55,723 nt of DNA from Burkholderiales bacterium UBA2459 (GCA_002342365.1 DDPV01000018.1:39635-95357); one strand, 5' to 3'; counted from the first letter of the stretch, positions 25,332 through 33,726 are shown. Notes: a model not told the origin generated them from the letters alone. A program made the numbers and translations.

Positions 25332-26062
25332 CGCACCCACACGAAGCTCCGTTTTCGACCTTGCAATTTTATGCAACCGCACCCTATCCCTGCAGTTATC
25401 TGCCGGGCAAGGCGGCACGCTCCCAGGTTGCAACGCCGAATCATCTGATTCATCATGATGTTTATAGCGATCTTGTGCGGGTAGGTTTTCGGCGCAGCGG
25501 CGTATTTACCTACCGACCTTGGTGCGACGATTGCAAGGCCTGTATTCCGGTGCGTGTGCAGGCTGCCGACTTCAGACCGAATCGAAGTCAACGACGCGCA
25601 TGGAAGGCTCATGCGCCACTGAGCACCCACTTTGTTCCACTGACCTTTTCCCAAGAGCACTATGCGCTCTACCTGAAGTACCAAACGCTTCGCCACGCGG
25701 GCGGGGGCATGGATCAGGACAGCCGCGACCAGTACGCACAATTCCTTTTGCAAAGCCGGGTGCGTACCCACTTGATTGAATTTCGGGATCCCTCCGACCA
25801 CAGCCTCAAAATGGTGTCGATCGTCGACCAGCTTGCTGACGGCTTATCGTCGGTTTACACCTTTTATGATGCCGATGAAGCCGGAAGCAAATACGGAATC
25901 TATAACATCGTATGGCAAATCCGCTGGGCACAACAATGCGGTCTTCCCTACTTATACCTGGGCTACTGGATCCGTGAGAGTCCGAAGATGTCTTACAAGT
26001 CAGCCTTTCAGCCGATGCAAGGCCTGATCCAGGGACGATGGATGCCGCTTGTCACCGGCTAG
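25328..26062 (+). CDS. bpt: Aspartate/glutamate leucyltransferase (Bpt)
   Basis: Bpt transfers Leu from Leu-tRNA to N-terminal Asp or Glu, the second branch of the bacterial N-degron pathway. The 244-residue protein is of the Ate1-like fold. It has the N-terminal YPCSYLPGKAARSQVA, the cysteine cluster RPWCDDCKACIPVRV, and the C-terminal GIYNIVWQI and LGYWIRESPKMSYKSAF blocks. Its ATG overlaps the aat stop (ATGA), so both transferases are made together. pyrD follows after 30 bases. Confidence 0.94.
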   Translation: MTHPHEAPFSTLQFYATAPYPCSYLPGKAARSQVATPNHLIHHDVYSDLVRVGFRRSGVFTYRPWCDDCKACIPVRVQAADFRPNRSQRRAWKAHAPLSTHFVPLTFSQEHYALYLKYQTLRHAGGGMDQDSRDQYAQFLLQSRVRTHLIEFRDPSDHSLKMVSIVDQLADGLSSVYTFYDADEAGSKYGIYNIVWQIRWAQQCGLPYLYLGYWIRESPKMSYKSAFQPMQGLIQGRWMPLVTG

Positions 26063-26092
26063 TGCGTTGCCCCCGATGCGGAGACGGCGACC

Positions 26093-27145
26093 ATGTTGAA
26101 CTGGTACCCTGCACTGAGGATGTTTCTGTTTCGGCTCGAGGCCGAACAGGCGCATCGGTTTGCGCTGGCGCAACTGGACGCCGCTGAAGCGGTCGGCTTG
26201 CTCAAGCATCTGGTCGATCCCCGGATTGACGATCCGCTTGACTTGATGGGTCTGCGCTTGATGAATCGTGTCGGACTCGCAGCCGGCCTCGACAAACAGG
26301 CTGCACATATCGATGCGCTTGGACGGCTCGGTTTTGGATTTATCGAAGTTGGAACGGTGACGCCGCTTGCCCAAGCCGGAAATCCCAAACCTCGAATGTT
26401 TCGGATTCAAGAACATCAAGCGCTGATCAACAGACTCGGGTTTAACAATGAGGGACTCGATGCCTTCTTGCGTCATGTGAAGCTTCGCCAGTGGCAAGGC
26501 CCGATCGGCCTCAACATCGGCAAAAATGCTGCCACCCCAATTGAGCAGGCCGATCGCGACTACCTGGCCTGCCTCGACGCGGTGCACCCCTATGCCGACT
26601 ACATCAGCATCAACATCTCATCACCCAACACAAGCCAGTTGCGCGCCTTGCAAGAAAGCGATGCGCTTGATCAGCTGCTGAGGCAATTGCGCACACGCTG
26701 CGATGAGCTTGACCACAATGGGGCACGCAAGGTGCCGATGGTGGTCAAAATTGCGCCTGACCTTAAACGCGGACAACTCGAGTCAATCGCCTCCTTACTG
26801 CGCCATCACCGAATCGACGGCGTGATTGCCACCAATACCACCCTGTCGCGCGATGCAGTCAAGCAAGCAAGACATGCGCAGCAGGCTGGGGGGCTGTCGG
26901 GGGCACCCTTGCTTGAAGCCTCTAATCAGGTAATCAGGGCGCTGAGGTCATTGCTCGGCCCCGGCTATCCGATTATTGGCGTGGGCGGTATTCTCAGTGC
27001 CGATGATGCGCTTTCAAAGCTGCAGGCTGGCGCAGATGTGGTGCAAATCTATACTGGCCTGATTTACGAAGGCCCAAAACTGATTCACGAGGCTGCCAAA
27101 AAAATAAGGGATGCCAGCCTGTGCAACAGCCGATCGTCGCTATGA
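26093..27145 (+). CDS. pyrD: Dihydroorotate dehydrogenase (quinone)
   Basis: PyrD is the membrane-associated FMN enzyme that oxidises dihydroorotate to orotate with quinone in pyrimidine synthesis. The 350 residues include the class 2 N-terminal helical extension that contacts the membrane (1-45), VGLAAGLDKQAAHIDAL, NPKPRMFRIQEHQALINRLGF, and the catalytic serine S177 in INISSPNTSQLR, which replaces the cysteine of class 1. It is the last gene of the Nudix-aat-bpt-pyrD run. Its stop overlaps the convergent lutB stop by six bases, so transcripts from the two strands must collide or overlap. Confidence 0.96.
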   Translation: MLNWYPALRMFLFRLEAEQAHRFALAQLDAAEAVGLLKHLVDPRIDDPLDLMGLRLMNRVGLAAGLDKQAAHIDALGRLGFGFIEVGTVTPLAQAGNPKPRMFRIQEHQALINRLGFNNEGLDAFLRHVKLRQWQGPIGLNIGKNAATPIEQADRDYLACLDAVHPYADYISINISSPNTSQLRALQESDALDQLLRQLRTRCDELDHNGARKVPMVVKIAPDLKRGQLESIASLLRHHRIDGVIATNTTLSRDAVKQARHAQQAGGLSGAPLLEASNQVIRALRSLLGPGYPIIGVGGILSADDALSKLQAGADVVQIYTGLIYEGPKLIHEAAKKIRDASLCNSRSSL

Positions 27146-28555
27146 TCTGGTCGATTTGCGCGCCGCCCACTGAGCGCTGAAGGGTTTGCCTGTGGGGACC
27201 AGTAGGTCGCGGTGTTCGGTCCATGCGCCCGCACCCGGCATGGAACGCAGCTGAGGCTTGGCTCCCGCGATCCAGCGCAAAGCTGTCGACGCGGCCCGGG
27301 TCAGCCACCGATAAAGCAGTGGCCTGCGCGCAACAAAACCCCAAGCTGCCAGCCCGATCCGTTCGCTGTAGGGCCGCAAACCGCGATCGAATTGTCTTTC
27401 GCGCAGCTTGCGCAAAAGATCGGGCAAGGGAATCTTCATCGGACACACCACATGACACTCGCCGCACAAGGTAGCAGCCTGCGGCAAATCGAGGGTTTTC
27501 TCCAGGCCCACATAAGCGGGCGTGAGCACAGAACCCATCGGCCCTGGATACACCCAGCCATAGGCATGCCCGCCCACTTTCTGATAGACCGGACAATGAT
27601 TCATGCAAGCGCCACAGCGTATACAACGCAGCATGGATTCAAAATCGCCGCCCAAAAGCCCGCTGCGTCCGCCGTCAACCAGAATCACATAGTGATGCTC
27701 GGGCCCGTCGGACTCGCCTTCGGCACGGGTGCCGGTGAGGATTGAAAAGTAGTTTGAAATCGACTGACCGGTTGCTGATCGGGGCAGTAAGCGGGCGATC
27801 GTTGCCAGGTCTTCAAGCGTGGGCAACAGCTTCTCGATGCCGGTCACAGCAACATGAACGCGCGGCATGATGGTGCACATGCCCTCGTTACCCTCATTGG
27901 TGAACAATGCAACCGAACCCGTCTCGGCGATGAGGAAATTGCCGCCCGACACGCCCATATCGCTGCTCAGAAAATGCGGCCTCAAGACCTCGCGCGCCTC
28001 ACGTGTCATTTGGTTAACTTCGCTGAGCCGTGGCTTTTGATGCACTTTGGCAAAGAGGTCGGACACCTCATCTTTGTCCTTGTGAAGCACCGGTGCAACA
28101 ATATGCGAAGGCGGCTCGTTGTTGTTGATCTGCAAAATGTATTCGCCCAAATCAGTCTCTACTGGCTGGATGCCGGCTGCTTCGAGTGCACGATTCAACG
28201 CCATCTCTTCGGAGACCATCGACTTGGATTTGGTGACCTTGCGCACCTGATGCTGCTTGGCAATCGCAACCACCAGCTTGGACGCTTCGGCCGGCGTCTC
28301 GGCCCAGAGCACGACCGTTCCGCGCCGGGTAGCTTCTTGTTCGAAACGCTCAAGCCATAAGTCAAGGTCGGCAAGCCCACGGTCCCGACGTTGCACCGCA
28401 TCATCACGCGTTGCCTCAAAGTCGTCGAGTTCGGCAATCGCCGCTTGCCGTCCTGCCACCCACTTGCTTGAAAGCTTTTTCAGGTTGGCTTGCAAGCGCA
28501 AATCGGCAAGCTTCTGGCCGCTGCGCGCTTTGAAGTGCATCGATTGAACCTGCAT
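27140..28555 (-). CDS. lutB: Lactate utilisation iron-sulfur protein LutB
   Basis: LutB is part of the LutABC membrane-peripheral complex that oxidises L-lactate to pyruvate. The 471-residue protein has an N-terminal LUD domain (about 60-290, including the EMALNRALEAAGIQPVETDLGE region) and a ferredoxin-like part with CIRCGACMNHCPVY and CGECHVVCPMKIPLPDLL, binding two 4Fe-4S clusters. Its ATG overlaps the lutA stop by one base (TAATG). No lutC follows: the next gene is convergent pyrD. The length is normal, so a LutC fusion is not the explanation. Confidence 0.92.
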   Translation of the reverse strand: MQVQSMHFKARSGQKLADLRLQANLKKLSSKWVAGRQAAIAELDDFEATRDDAVQRRDRGLADLDLWLERFEQEATRRGTVVLWAETPAEASKLVVAIAKQHQVRKVTKSKSMVSEEMALNRALEAAGIQPVETDLGEYILQINNNEPPSHIVAPVLHKDKDEVSDLFAKVHQKPRLSEVNQMTREAREVLRPHFLSSDMGVSGGNFLIAETGSVALFTNEGNEGMCTIMPRVHVAVTGIEKLLPTLEDLATIARLLPRSATGQSISNYFSILTGTRAEGESDGPEHHYVILVDGGRSGLLGGDFESMLRCIRCGACMNHCPVYQKVGGHAYGWVYPGPMGSVLTPAYVGLEKTLDLPQAATLCGECHVVCPMKIPLPDLLRKLRERQFDRGLRPYSERIGLAAWGFVARRPLLYRWLTRAASTALRWIAGAKPQLRSMPGAGAWTEHRDLLVPTGKPFSAQWAARKSTRS

Positions 28556-29343
28556 TACATCCCCTCAGGCGCTGGCCTGTCCTGCGCGGCCAGCACTTCA
28601 GCAACATGCATCACGCGAATGCGCGTATCGCCGCATCGACGCAGCCGACCCTCCAGATGCAGCATGCATCCGAGATCGCCCATCACCACACAGCTTGCAC
28701 CGGTTTGTTCGATTTGCGCGATTTTCTCATCGGCGATCGAAGCGCTGATTGCGCCATACTTCACCGCGAAGGTTCCACCAAAGCCGCAACAAGCCCTTGA
28801 ATCCTGCATTTCTTTGAGCTCAAGTCCTGGCATGCTGCGCAAAAGCAGACGCGGCTGATGTTGAACACCAAGCTCACGCAAGCCGCTGCAAGCGTCGTGA
28901 TAAGTGATTTCAGCCGGAAAGTGGCCTGGCGGCTTTTGCATGCCACAGACTTCGACCAAAAAGCTGCTGAGTTCCCAGGTGCGCTCGCTTAGGTTTTGCA
29001 TCCGTATTCGCAAATCAGGATCGTTACGGAAAAGATCAGGATAGTGCTGCCTGATCATGCCGGCACAGGAGCCGCTAGGCACAACCACATAATCGAAGGC
29101 CTCAAAAAGTTGCAGCCATTGCAGCGCAAGATCGCGCGCAACCCGCTGATCACCGGCGTTATAACCGGGCTGGCCGCAACAGGTTTGCGCGATCGGCACG
29201 TCGACTTGACAGCCAGCGTCTTCGAGCAGGCGCACGCTGGCAAAGCCGATTTCAGGCCGCATCATGTCGACCAGACAGGTGTAAAAGAATCCTACGCGCG
29301 GCCGCGCCTGACTGAGCTTTACCGGGTCAGCAATGGTTTCCAT
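28555..29343 (-). CDS. lutA: Lactate utilisation protein LutA ((Fe-S)-binding, CCG domains)
   Basis: LutA belongs to the CCG-domain family of heterodisulfide-reductase-like Fe-S proteins. The 262 residues carry two cysteine-rich motifs: CCGQPGYNAGD with a following HDACSGLREL, and CCGFGGTFAVKYG with a C-terminal GDLGCMLHLEGRL. The start at 29343 leaves only 28 bases to the divergent IclR gene at 29372; an ATG at 29385 would overlap that gene. The ribosome-binding site is weak. Together with lutB it probably gives a lactate-oxidising module whose expression is controlled by the adjacent IclR protein. Confidence 0.9.
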   Translation of the reverse strand: METIADPVKLSQARPRVGFFYTCLVDMMRPEIGFASVRLLEDAGCQVDVPIAQTCCGQPGYNAGDQRVARDLALQWLQLFEAFDYVVVPSGSCAGMIRQHYPDLFRNDPDLRIRMQNLSERTWELSSFLVEVCGMQKPPGHFPAEITYHDACSGLRELGVQHQPRLLLRSMPGLELKEMQDSRACCGFGGTFAVKYGAISASIADEKIAQIEQTGASCVVMGDLGCMLHLEGRLRRCGDTRIRVMHVAEVLAAQDRPAPEGM

Positions 29344-29371
29344 AGCCCAATGATATATAGTCCGGAAGAAC

Positions 29372-30190
29372 ATGGCACGCGGCAAGCTTTCTCATCCTGC
29401 GCTGATCGAACCGCAGCGTAAATCGGGAGCCATTCAGGTGATTGACCGAATGGTAAGTCTGCTCGATGTCTTGTCGCAGTCAAGTGATCCGGTATCGCTT
29501 AAAACACTCAGCCTATCCACCGGACTGCATCCCTCAACCACGCACCGGATCCTCAATGATCTCGTGGGCGCGCGTTTTGTCGAAAGAATCGACACCGGCA
29601 GCTACCAACTTGGCATGCGGCTGCTTGAGCTTGGCAATTTGGTTAAAGCCCGCCTGAGTATTCGAGACGCTGCGATGGGCCCCATGCGCGAGTTGCACTT
29701 GAAAACGGGCCAGCCGATCAACCTCTCGATTCGGCAAGCTGATGAAATTGTTTATATTGAGCGCGCAGTGTCGGAGCGCTCGGGCATGCAAGTGGTGCGG
29801 GCGGTAGGGGGACGGGCACCGCTACATCTCACCTCGGTTGGCAAGCTCTTTCTTGCAGCCGACGATGTGAAGACGCTGCGTTCCTATGCGATGCGCACCG
29901 AACTCAGCGGGCAGACCGCCAACTCGATTACCGAACTCAGCCGGCTCGAGCAAGAACTATCGCAGGTCAGGACCATGGGTTTTGCCCGCGACAATGAAGA
30001 GCTCGAGCCGGGTGTGCGCTGCATCGCTGCCGGCATTTATGACGATGCCGGTCGGCTGGTCGCCGGTTTGTCGATATCGGCGCCGGCCCATCAGGGCCAG
30101 GATGCCTGGGTGAGCTGGATTTGCGACACCGCACGCAAAATCTCCGCTTCGCTGGGCTACGACGGTCCGTCGAAAACCCGGCGGGATTAG
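29372..30190 (+). CDS. IclR family transcriptional regulator
   Basis: The 272-residue protein has the IclR architecture: an N-terminal winged helix-turn-helix (about 22-80, VIDRMVSLLDVL then LSTGLHPSTTHRILNDL) and a C-terminal effector-binding domain (about 95-255, including INLSIRQADEIVYIERA, APLHLTSVGKLFLA and DNEELEPGVRCIAAGIYDD). Such regulators respond to small organic acids. It is transcribed away from lutAB with 28 bases between the start codons, so its promoter must overlap that of lutA or lie in coding sequence. The likely target is lutAB and itself. GGAAG precedes the ATG. Confidence 0.92.
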   Translation: MARGKLSHPALIEPQRKSGAIQVIDRMVSLLDVLSQSSDPVSLKTLSLSTGLHPSTTHRILNDLVGARFVERIDTGSYQLGMRLLELGNLVKARLSIRDAAMGPMRELHLKTGQPINLSIRQADEIVYIERAVSERSGMQVVRAVGGRAPLHLTSVGKLFLAADDVKTLRSYAMRTELSGQTANSITELSRLEQELSQVRTMGFARDNEELEPGVRCIAAGIYDDAGRLVAGLSISAPAHQGQDAWVSWICDTARKISASLGYDGPSKTRRD

Positions 30191-30247
30191 ACAGCCATCG
30201 CCCTTTGACTGCGGGGCCGGGCACGCCAGGACGTCACAAGGAGCCTG

Positions 30248-31405
30248 CTAGGAAAACTTCAACTCGATCCAGTGTCGCAGCCTTTGGGCATCGGCAAAGC
30301 GCGCGAGCTTTTGCTTGGCATCGAGAAGCACCATCACCATCGCCTTGCCTTCGATGCGCACTTGCATCACGAGGCAATTGCCGGCCTCTGAAATATATCC
30401 CGTCTTTTGTAGCTCGATATCCCATTTGGGGTTGTGCGTGAGTCGATTGGTGTTACGGTAAGCAAGCGCTGCGCTGCCTGCATCAACATGCAGGCCGGGC
30501 GAGGTGGAATACTGGCGAATCAAGGGGTAGTCGCCCGCAGCCTGGACCATTTTAGCCAGGTCCCTGGCGGTAGAAACATTTCGACTCGATAAACCGGTGG
30601 GTTCAACAAAGCGGGTATCGCTCATCCCAAGAAGCCGTGACTTGGCGTTCATGGCCGAGACAAAGGCCGCGAGCCCGCCAGGGTAGTTGCGACCCAGGGC
30701 GTTGGCCGCACGGTTTTCCGAAGACATCAGCGCCAGATGAAGCAGCTCGGCCCGGCTCAGTCTTGTGCCCACGCGAAGCCGCGAACGGGTTCCTTTTTCG
30801 TTATCGATATCGTCCTGGGTGATTTCGAGAATTTGCTGCAAATCCTGCTGTGCATCGATCACCACCATCGATGTCATCAGCTTGCTGATCGATGCGATTG
30901 GAAGCACGATGCCGGCGTTCTTTTCAAAAACAACATGGCCGCTATCGGCGTCCATGACGTAAGCCACTGATGAGCGCAAATCAAGCGGGTCATCGGTGCC
31001 ATGCAAGCCGAGCTTTTGACCATTGGACGGTCTGCCTTCGGGCACTTCGGTCGCTGCGCCGGCTGACTTCGAGGCCTGCGCCGCTGCGGCGGCTGCACTT
31101 CCAGCCGCAGCAGCCAGCGTTTTTTTCTTGTTGAGCAGGCTTGGGCCGCCTCCGCTTCGTTTGATGTCCTTGCGTGCGGGTTTGGCCGCAAAGCCACCGG
31201 ATGGCGGTGCTGGCTTTTTTGATGCAGGCTGCGTCGCCTTCTTTTTTGCACTGTCCTGATTTTTCACCGTAAAGGTCAGCCCAGTTGCCCTATCTTTCAA
31301 GGGCTGTTGCTGTGCCGCAAGTCCTGGCGCAAAGCCCAGCAACACCAGACAAAGCCAAAGGGAAAGCACCCCGAGGTGTTTAGTCGTCGTCTTCAATGCC
31401 TTCAA
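30248..31405 (-). CDS. pbpG: D-alanyl-D-alanine endopeptidase (PBP7/8-like)
   Basis: This is a periplasmic low-molecular-weight penicillin-binding protein that cleaves peptidoglycan cross-links. The 385 residues begin with a signal peptide (hydrophobic stretch to about residue 31, ending GLAAQQ). A roughly 100-residue Lys/Ala/Pro-rich low-complexity spacer follows, then the S11 peptidase domain with the SxxK motif SISK near 172, SEN near 230 and KTG near 345. The spacer is longer than in Escherichia coli PbpG and could span the periplasm. It is 24 bases downstream of the nitroreductase gene on the same strand. Confidence 0.92.
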   Translation of the reverse strand: MKALKTTTKHLGVLSLWLCLVLLGFAPGLAAQQQPLKDRATGLTFTVKNQDSAKKKATQPASKKPAPPSGGFAAKPARKDIKRSGGGPSLLNKKKTLAAAAGSAAAAAAQASKSAGAATEVPEGRPSNGQKLGLHGTDDPLDLRSSVAYVMDADSGHVVFEKNAGIVLPIASISKLMTSMVVIDAQQDLQQILEITQDDIDNEKGTRSRLRVGTRLSRAELLHLALMSSENRAANALGRNYPGGLAAFVSAMNAKSRLLGMSDTRFVEPTGLSSRNVSTARDLAKMVQAAGDYPLIRQYSTSPGLHVDAGSAALAYRNTNRLTHNPKWDIELQKTGYISEAGNCLVMQVRIEGKAMVMVLLDAKQKLARFADAQRLRHWIELKFS

Positions 31406-31429
31406 CCCGAAAAAACCACAATGACTAAC

Positions 31430-32134
31430 TCAAGGACTGTTGTGTGCCGAGACAAAACGGGCAAAGGCATGCGCCGGAACCCTTTCGGTGACCAAACGGT
31501 TTTCGATGGCCGCCTCATCGGCGTAGCCCAGTGCCATCCCACAAACCAGTTGCGTTGACGCATCAAGCCCCAGAAAGTCGTTGACCAGTCCCTGCAAACT
31601 CAACCAGGCCGCTTGCGGACAGGTGTCAAGCCCGTGGCCACGCGCTGCAATCATCAAGGATTGCAAAAACATGCCGTAGTCAAGCCAGCTGCCCTGCGAC
31701 AAAACCTTATCGATCGTGAAAAACAAGCCTACCGGCGCGTCAAAAAAACAGTAATTGCGGGCGTGCTGGCGATGCATCGCCGCTTTATCACCCTTGGCAA
31801 TGCCAAGCAGTGCATAGAGGTCATAGCCGACTTTTCGGCGCCGATCGACATAAGGCGACACCCATTGTTTGGGGTAATAGTCGTAGGCTTCGGGCTGAGC
31901 GGCCATCGCCTGCGGATCATCAAAACAGGCCTGCGCCTGCTTGACAAATTGCGCAAGCCCATTGCCTTTGAGGATATGGACCTGCCAGGGCTGGGTATTG
32001 GTGCCGGAAGGCGCACGGGCGGCAAGGTCAAGCAAATGCAACAGCAGTTCATCGGGTACAGCCTTGGGCAAAAAAGCGCGCACCGAGCGACGCGTCACAA
32101 GCGCCTGGTCAACCGGATGGTGGGTAGCGTCCAC
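31430..32134 (-). CDS. Nitroreductase family protein
   Basis: The product (234 residues) is an FMN-dependent nitroreductase-fold oxidoreductase: TRRSVRAFLPKAVPDELL at the N terminus, ARAPSGTNTQPWQVHIL, and GLDTCPQAAW plus CGMALGYADE near the C terminus. Substrates in this family include nitroaromatics, quinones and chlorinated or unsaturated compounds. I chose the GTG at 32134, preceded by AAGGA and 11 bases after the thioesterase stop; an upstream ATG at 32206 would overlap that gene by 61 bases. It lies between a thioesterase and pbpG on one strand; a functional link is not evident. Confidence 0.88.
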   Translation of the reverse strand: MDATHHPVDQALVTRRSVRAFLPKAVPDELLLHLLDLAARAPSGTNTQPWQVHILKGNGLAQFVKQAQACFDDPQAMAAQPEAYDYYPKQWVSPYVDRRRKVGYDLYALLGIAKGDKAAMHRQHARNYCFFDAPVGLFFTIDKVLSQGSWLDYGMFLQSLMIAARGHGLDTCPQAAWLSLQGLVNDFLGLDASTQLVCGMALGYADEAAIENRLVTERVPAHAFARFVSAHNSP

Positions 32135-32145
32135 GAGGCATTCCT

Positions 32146-32625
32146 TCACGAAGAGCTTGGCATGATCGATTCGAGCGTTTGTCGCAAGCTGGCAGGAATG
32201 CTGCATGGACGCCGGCTCCGCCGATCGACATAAACATGAACAAAGTAACCCTCGGCAACCGCCAACTGCTCGCCGGCGGCATGATGCCCCAAGCGGTCGC
32301 CTGCTTCGCCGCGAAAAAGTCCAATTTCGTAGCGAACGCTGCTATTGCCTATATGGGCGACGCGCAGACCTGCGATCACAAGCTCGGGAAAAGCAATTGG
32401 CGCGAAGTATCGGCAGCCCGTCTCAGCCACCAAACCAATCACTTCGCCGTGTTGCAGATCGAGAACCTGGTTTTGCAACAGAAAATAATTGACTGTGGTG
32501 TCAAAAAACGCGTAGTACTGGACATTGTTGATGTGTCCATAGACGTCGTTGTCATGCCACCGCGTGGTGATGAGATGCAGCTGTGGGTAGTGGCTGCGGG
32601 CGCTTCGTTCTGTTTTGGCATTCAT
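32146..32625 (-). CDS. Hotdog-fold acyl-CoA thioesterase
   Basis: The 159-residue protein belongs to the 4-hydroxybenzoyl-CoA thioesterase-like (YbgC/FadM-type) group. The N-terminal TRWHDNDVYGHINNVQYYAFFD contains the presumed catalytic D27; the rest is a single hotdog domain with a short polar C-terminal tail. Such enzymes release free acids from acyl-CoA. It lies downstream of the deacetylase-like gene (78 bases) and 11 bases before the nitroreductase start, probably one transcript. Confidence 0.9.
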   Translation of the reverse strand: MNAKTERSARSHYPQLHLITTRWHDNDVYGHINNVQYYAFFDTTVNYFLLQNQVLDLQHGEVIGLVAETGCRYFAPIAFPELVIAGLRVAHIGNSSVRYEIGLFRGEAGDRLGHHAAGEQLAVAEGYFVHVYVDRRSRRPCSIPASLRQTLESIMPSSS

Positions 32626-32703
32626 AACGTTAGACCATCGACGCTGATGGAGTGACCGGCTTCAAATCATCGCAGCCAGACAACCTCAAGCGCCCTTATT
32701 GTC

Positions 32704-33603
32704 TCATGTGATCAATCGCATCTGAAAGGCAATCGCAAGGGTCTGGTAATGAATCGACACCGTGTCATCGATGGGATCGGCGTAACCGCCACCCATCGTG
32801 ATCACACAGGGCAGACCCCTGCGGTGACACCAGTCAAACACCATGCGATCGCGCATGGCAATCCCCTCAAGGCTAAGCGCCAGACGACCGAGCCGATCAC
32901 CTTGATAAACATCGGCACCCGCGATGTAGAACACCCAATCGCATTGAAAGCGCTTCCAGGCCGTCTCGAGGGCTTGTTCCAGGCAGTCGAGATAGGCCTC
33001 ATCGCCGGTCCCGTCAGCGAGGGGCCAGTCCGCATCGCTTTGTTCTTTGGTAAAAGGGTAGTTGCGCTCAGCATGCAGCGACAGGGTAAACACGCTGGAA
33101 TCGTCTGCAAAAATACGGGCGGTGCCGTTGCCCTGGTGAACATCAAGGTCGATGCACAAGACCTGTCGGGCCCAGCGTCTGGACTGTACCCATCGCGCGG
33201 CAACCGCAACATCGTTGAAACAGCAAAAGCCCTCTCCGCGTTCGGCATAGGCGTGGTGGGTACCCCCCGCAAGATTTGCGGCATAGTTGGCAGTTTGGGC
33301 CGCCGCGCAGGCTGCCAGCGTTGCACCCACCGAGCGGCGTGAGCGCTCGGCCATCGCCTCGGACCAGGGAAAACCGATTGCACGCTCTTCGGCAGCCGAG
33401 AGCTTTCCCTGAGTCATCTTGTCGATCCAGCGTGGGTGATGCGCAAGTGCAAGCTGACCATCGCTTGCGGCCGGCGCTTCGCAAAGCTCGACCCCAGGGA
33501 GTTCGTTCAGCAGCCGCTCCCGCAGACGGCGGTACTTTTGCATCGGGAAACGATGCCCAGGCGGCAGGGGCAAGACGAAATGGTCACTGTAAAAGGCCTT
33601 CAT
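32704..33603 (-). CDS. Histone deacetylase-like (acetoin utilisation) family enzyme
   Basis: This zinc-dependent deacetylase-superfamily protein of 299 residues has the short bacterial form. It shows H116-H117 in GGTHHA, zinc ligands D154 and H156 in DLDVHQGNGT and D231 in AGADVYQGDRLGR, plus GGGYADPID near 271-279. Bacterial members deacetylate acetyl-polyamines, proteins or other amides; the substrate here is unknown. I chose the ATG at 33603 because the family begins with the MKAFYSDHF strand. It is divergent from the phasin gene across a 239-base region with three palindromes. Confidence 0.9.
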   Translation of the reverse strand: MKAFYSDHFVLPLPPGHRFPMQKYRRLRERLLNELPGVELCEAPAASDGQLALAHHPRWIDKMTQGKLSAAEERAIGFPWSEAMAERSRRSVGATLAACAAAQTANYAANLAGGTHHAYAERGEGFCCFNDVAVAARWVQSRRWARQVLCIDLDVHQGNGTARIFADDSSVFTLSLHAERNYPFTKEQSDADWPLADGTGDEAYLDCLEQALETAWKRFQCDWVFYIAGADVYQGDRLGRLALSLEGIAMRDRMVFDWCHRRGLPCVITMGGGYADPIDDTVSIHYQTLAIAFQMRLIT

Positions 33604-33634
33604 CGTTTTCACCGGTGGCTCAGAATCAACCAGG

Positions 33635-33645
33635 TTGCACTGCAA
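33635..33645. promoter_or_regulatory. TGCA-centred palindrome 1 upstream of phaP
   Basis: TTGCA-C-TGCAA is a perfect 5+1+5 inverted repeat, the furthest upstream of three similar sites between the deacetylase-like gene and phaP. It lies 36 bases before the -35 box and could act on either divergent gene. Confidence 0.4.
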
Positions 33646-33657
33646 TATTCCCAACCC

Positions 33658-33674
33658 TTGTTGCGTTGCAACAA
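33658..33674. promoter_or_regulatory. TGCA-centred palindrome 2, just upstream of the phaP -35 box
   Basis: TTGTTGC-GTT-GCAACAA is a perfect 7+3+7 inverted repeat ending six bases before TTGACA. Its core (TTGCgtTGCAA) resembles palindrome 1. Position and symmetry suggest an operator for a dimeric regulator; PhaR, the repressor of phasin genes in related bacteria, is the obvious candidate but is not encoded here. Confidence 0.55.
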
Positions 33675-33680
33675 AATCAC

Positions 33681-33708
33681 TTGACATGTTGATTCATTGC
33701 GCTAAACT
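33681..33708 (+). promoter_or_regulatory. Sigma-70 promoter of phaP
   Basis: A consensus TTGACA (33681-33686), a 16-base spacer and TAAACT (33703-33708) form the best promoter seen in the window. It predicts initiation near 33715, within or next to palindrome 3, with a leader of about 128 bases before the phasin ATG. Confidence 0.65.
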
Positions 33709-33715
33709 TCAATTT

Positions 33716-33726
33716 GTGCATTGCAC
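33716..33726. promoter_or_regulatory. TGCA-centred palindrome 3 at the predicted phaP start point
   Basis: GTGCA-T-TGCAC is a perfect 5+1+5 inverted repeat eight bases downstream of the -10 box, covering the predicted transcription start. With palindrome 2 it brackets the promoter, the geometry expected for repression. Confidence 0.5.
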
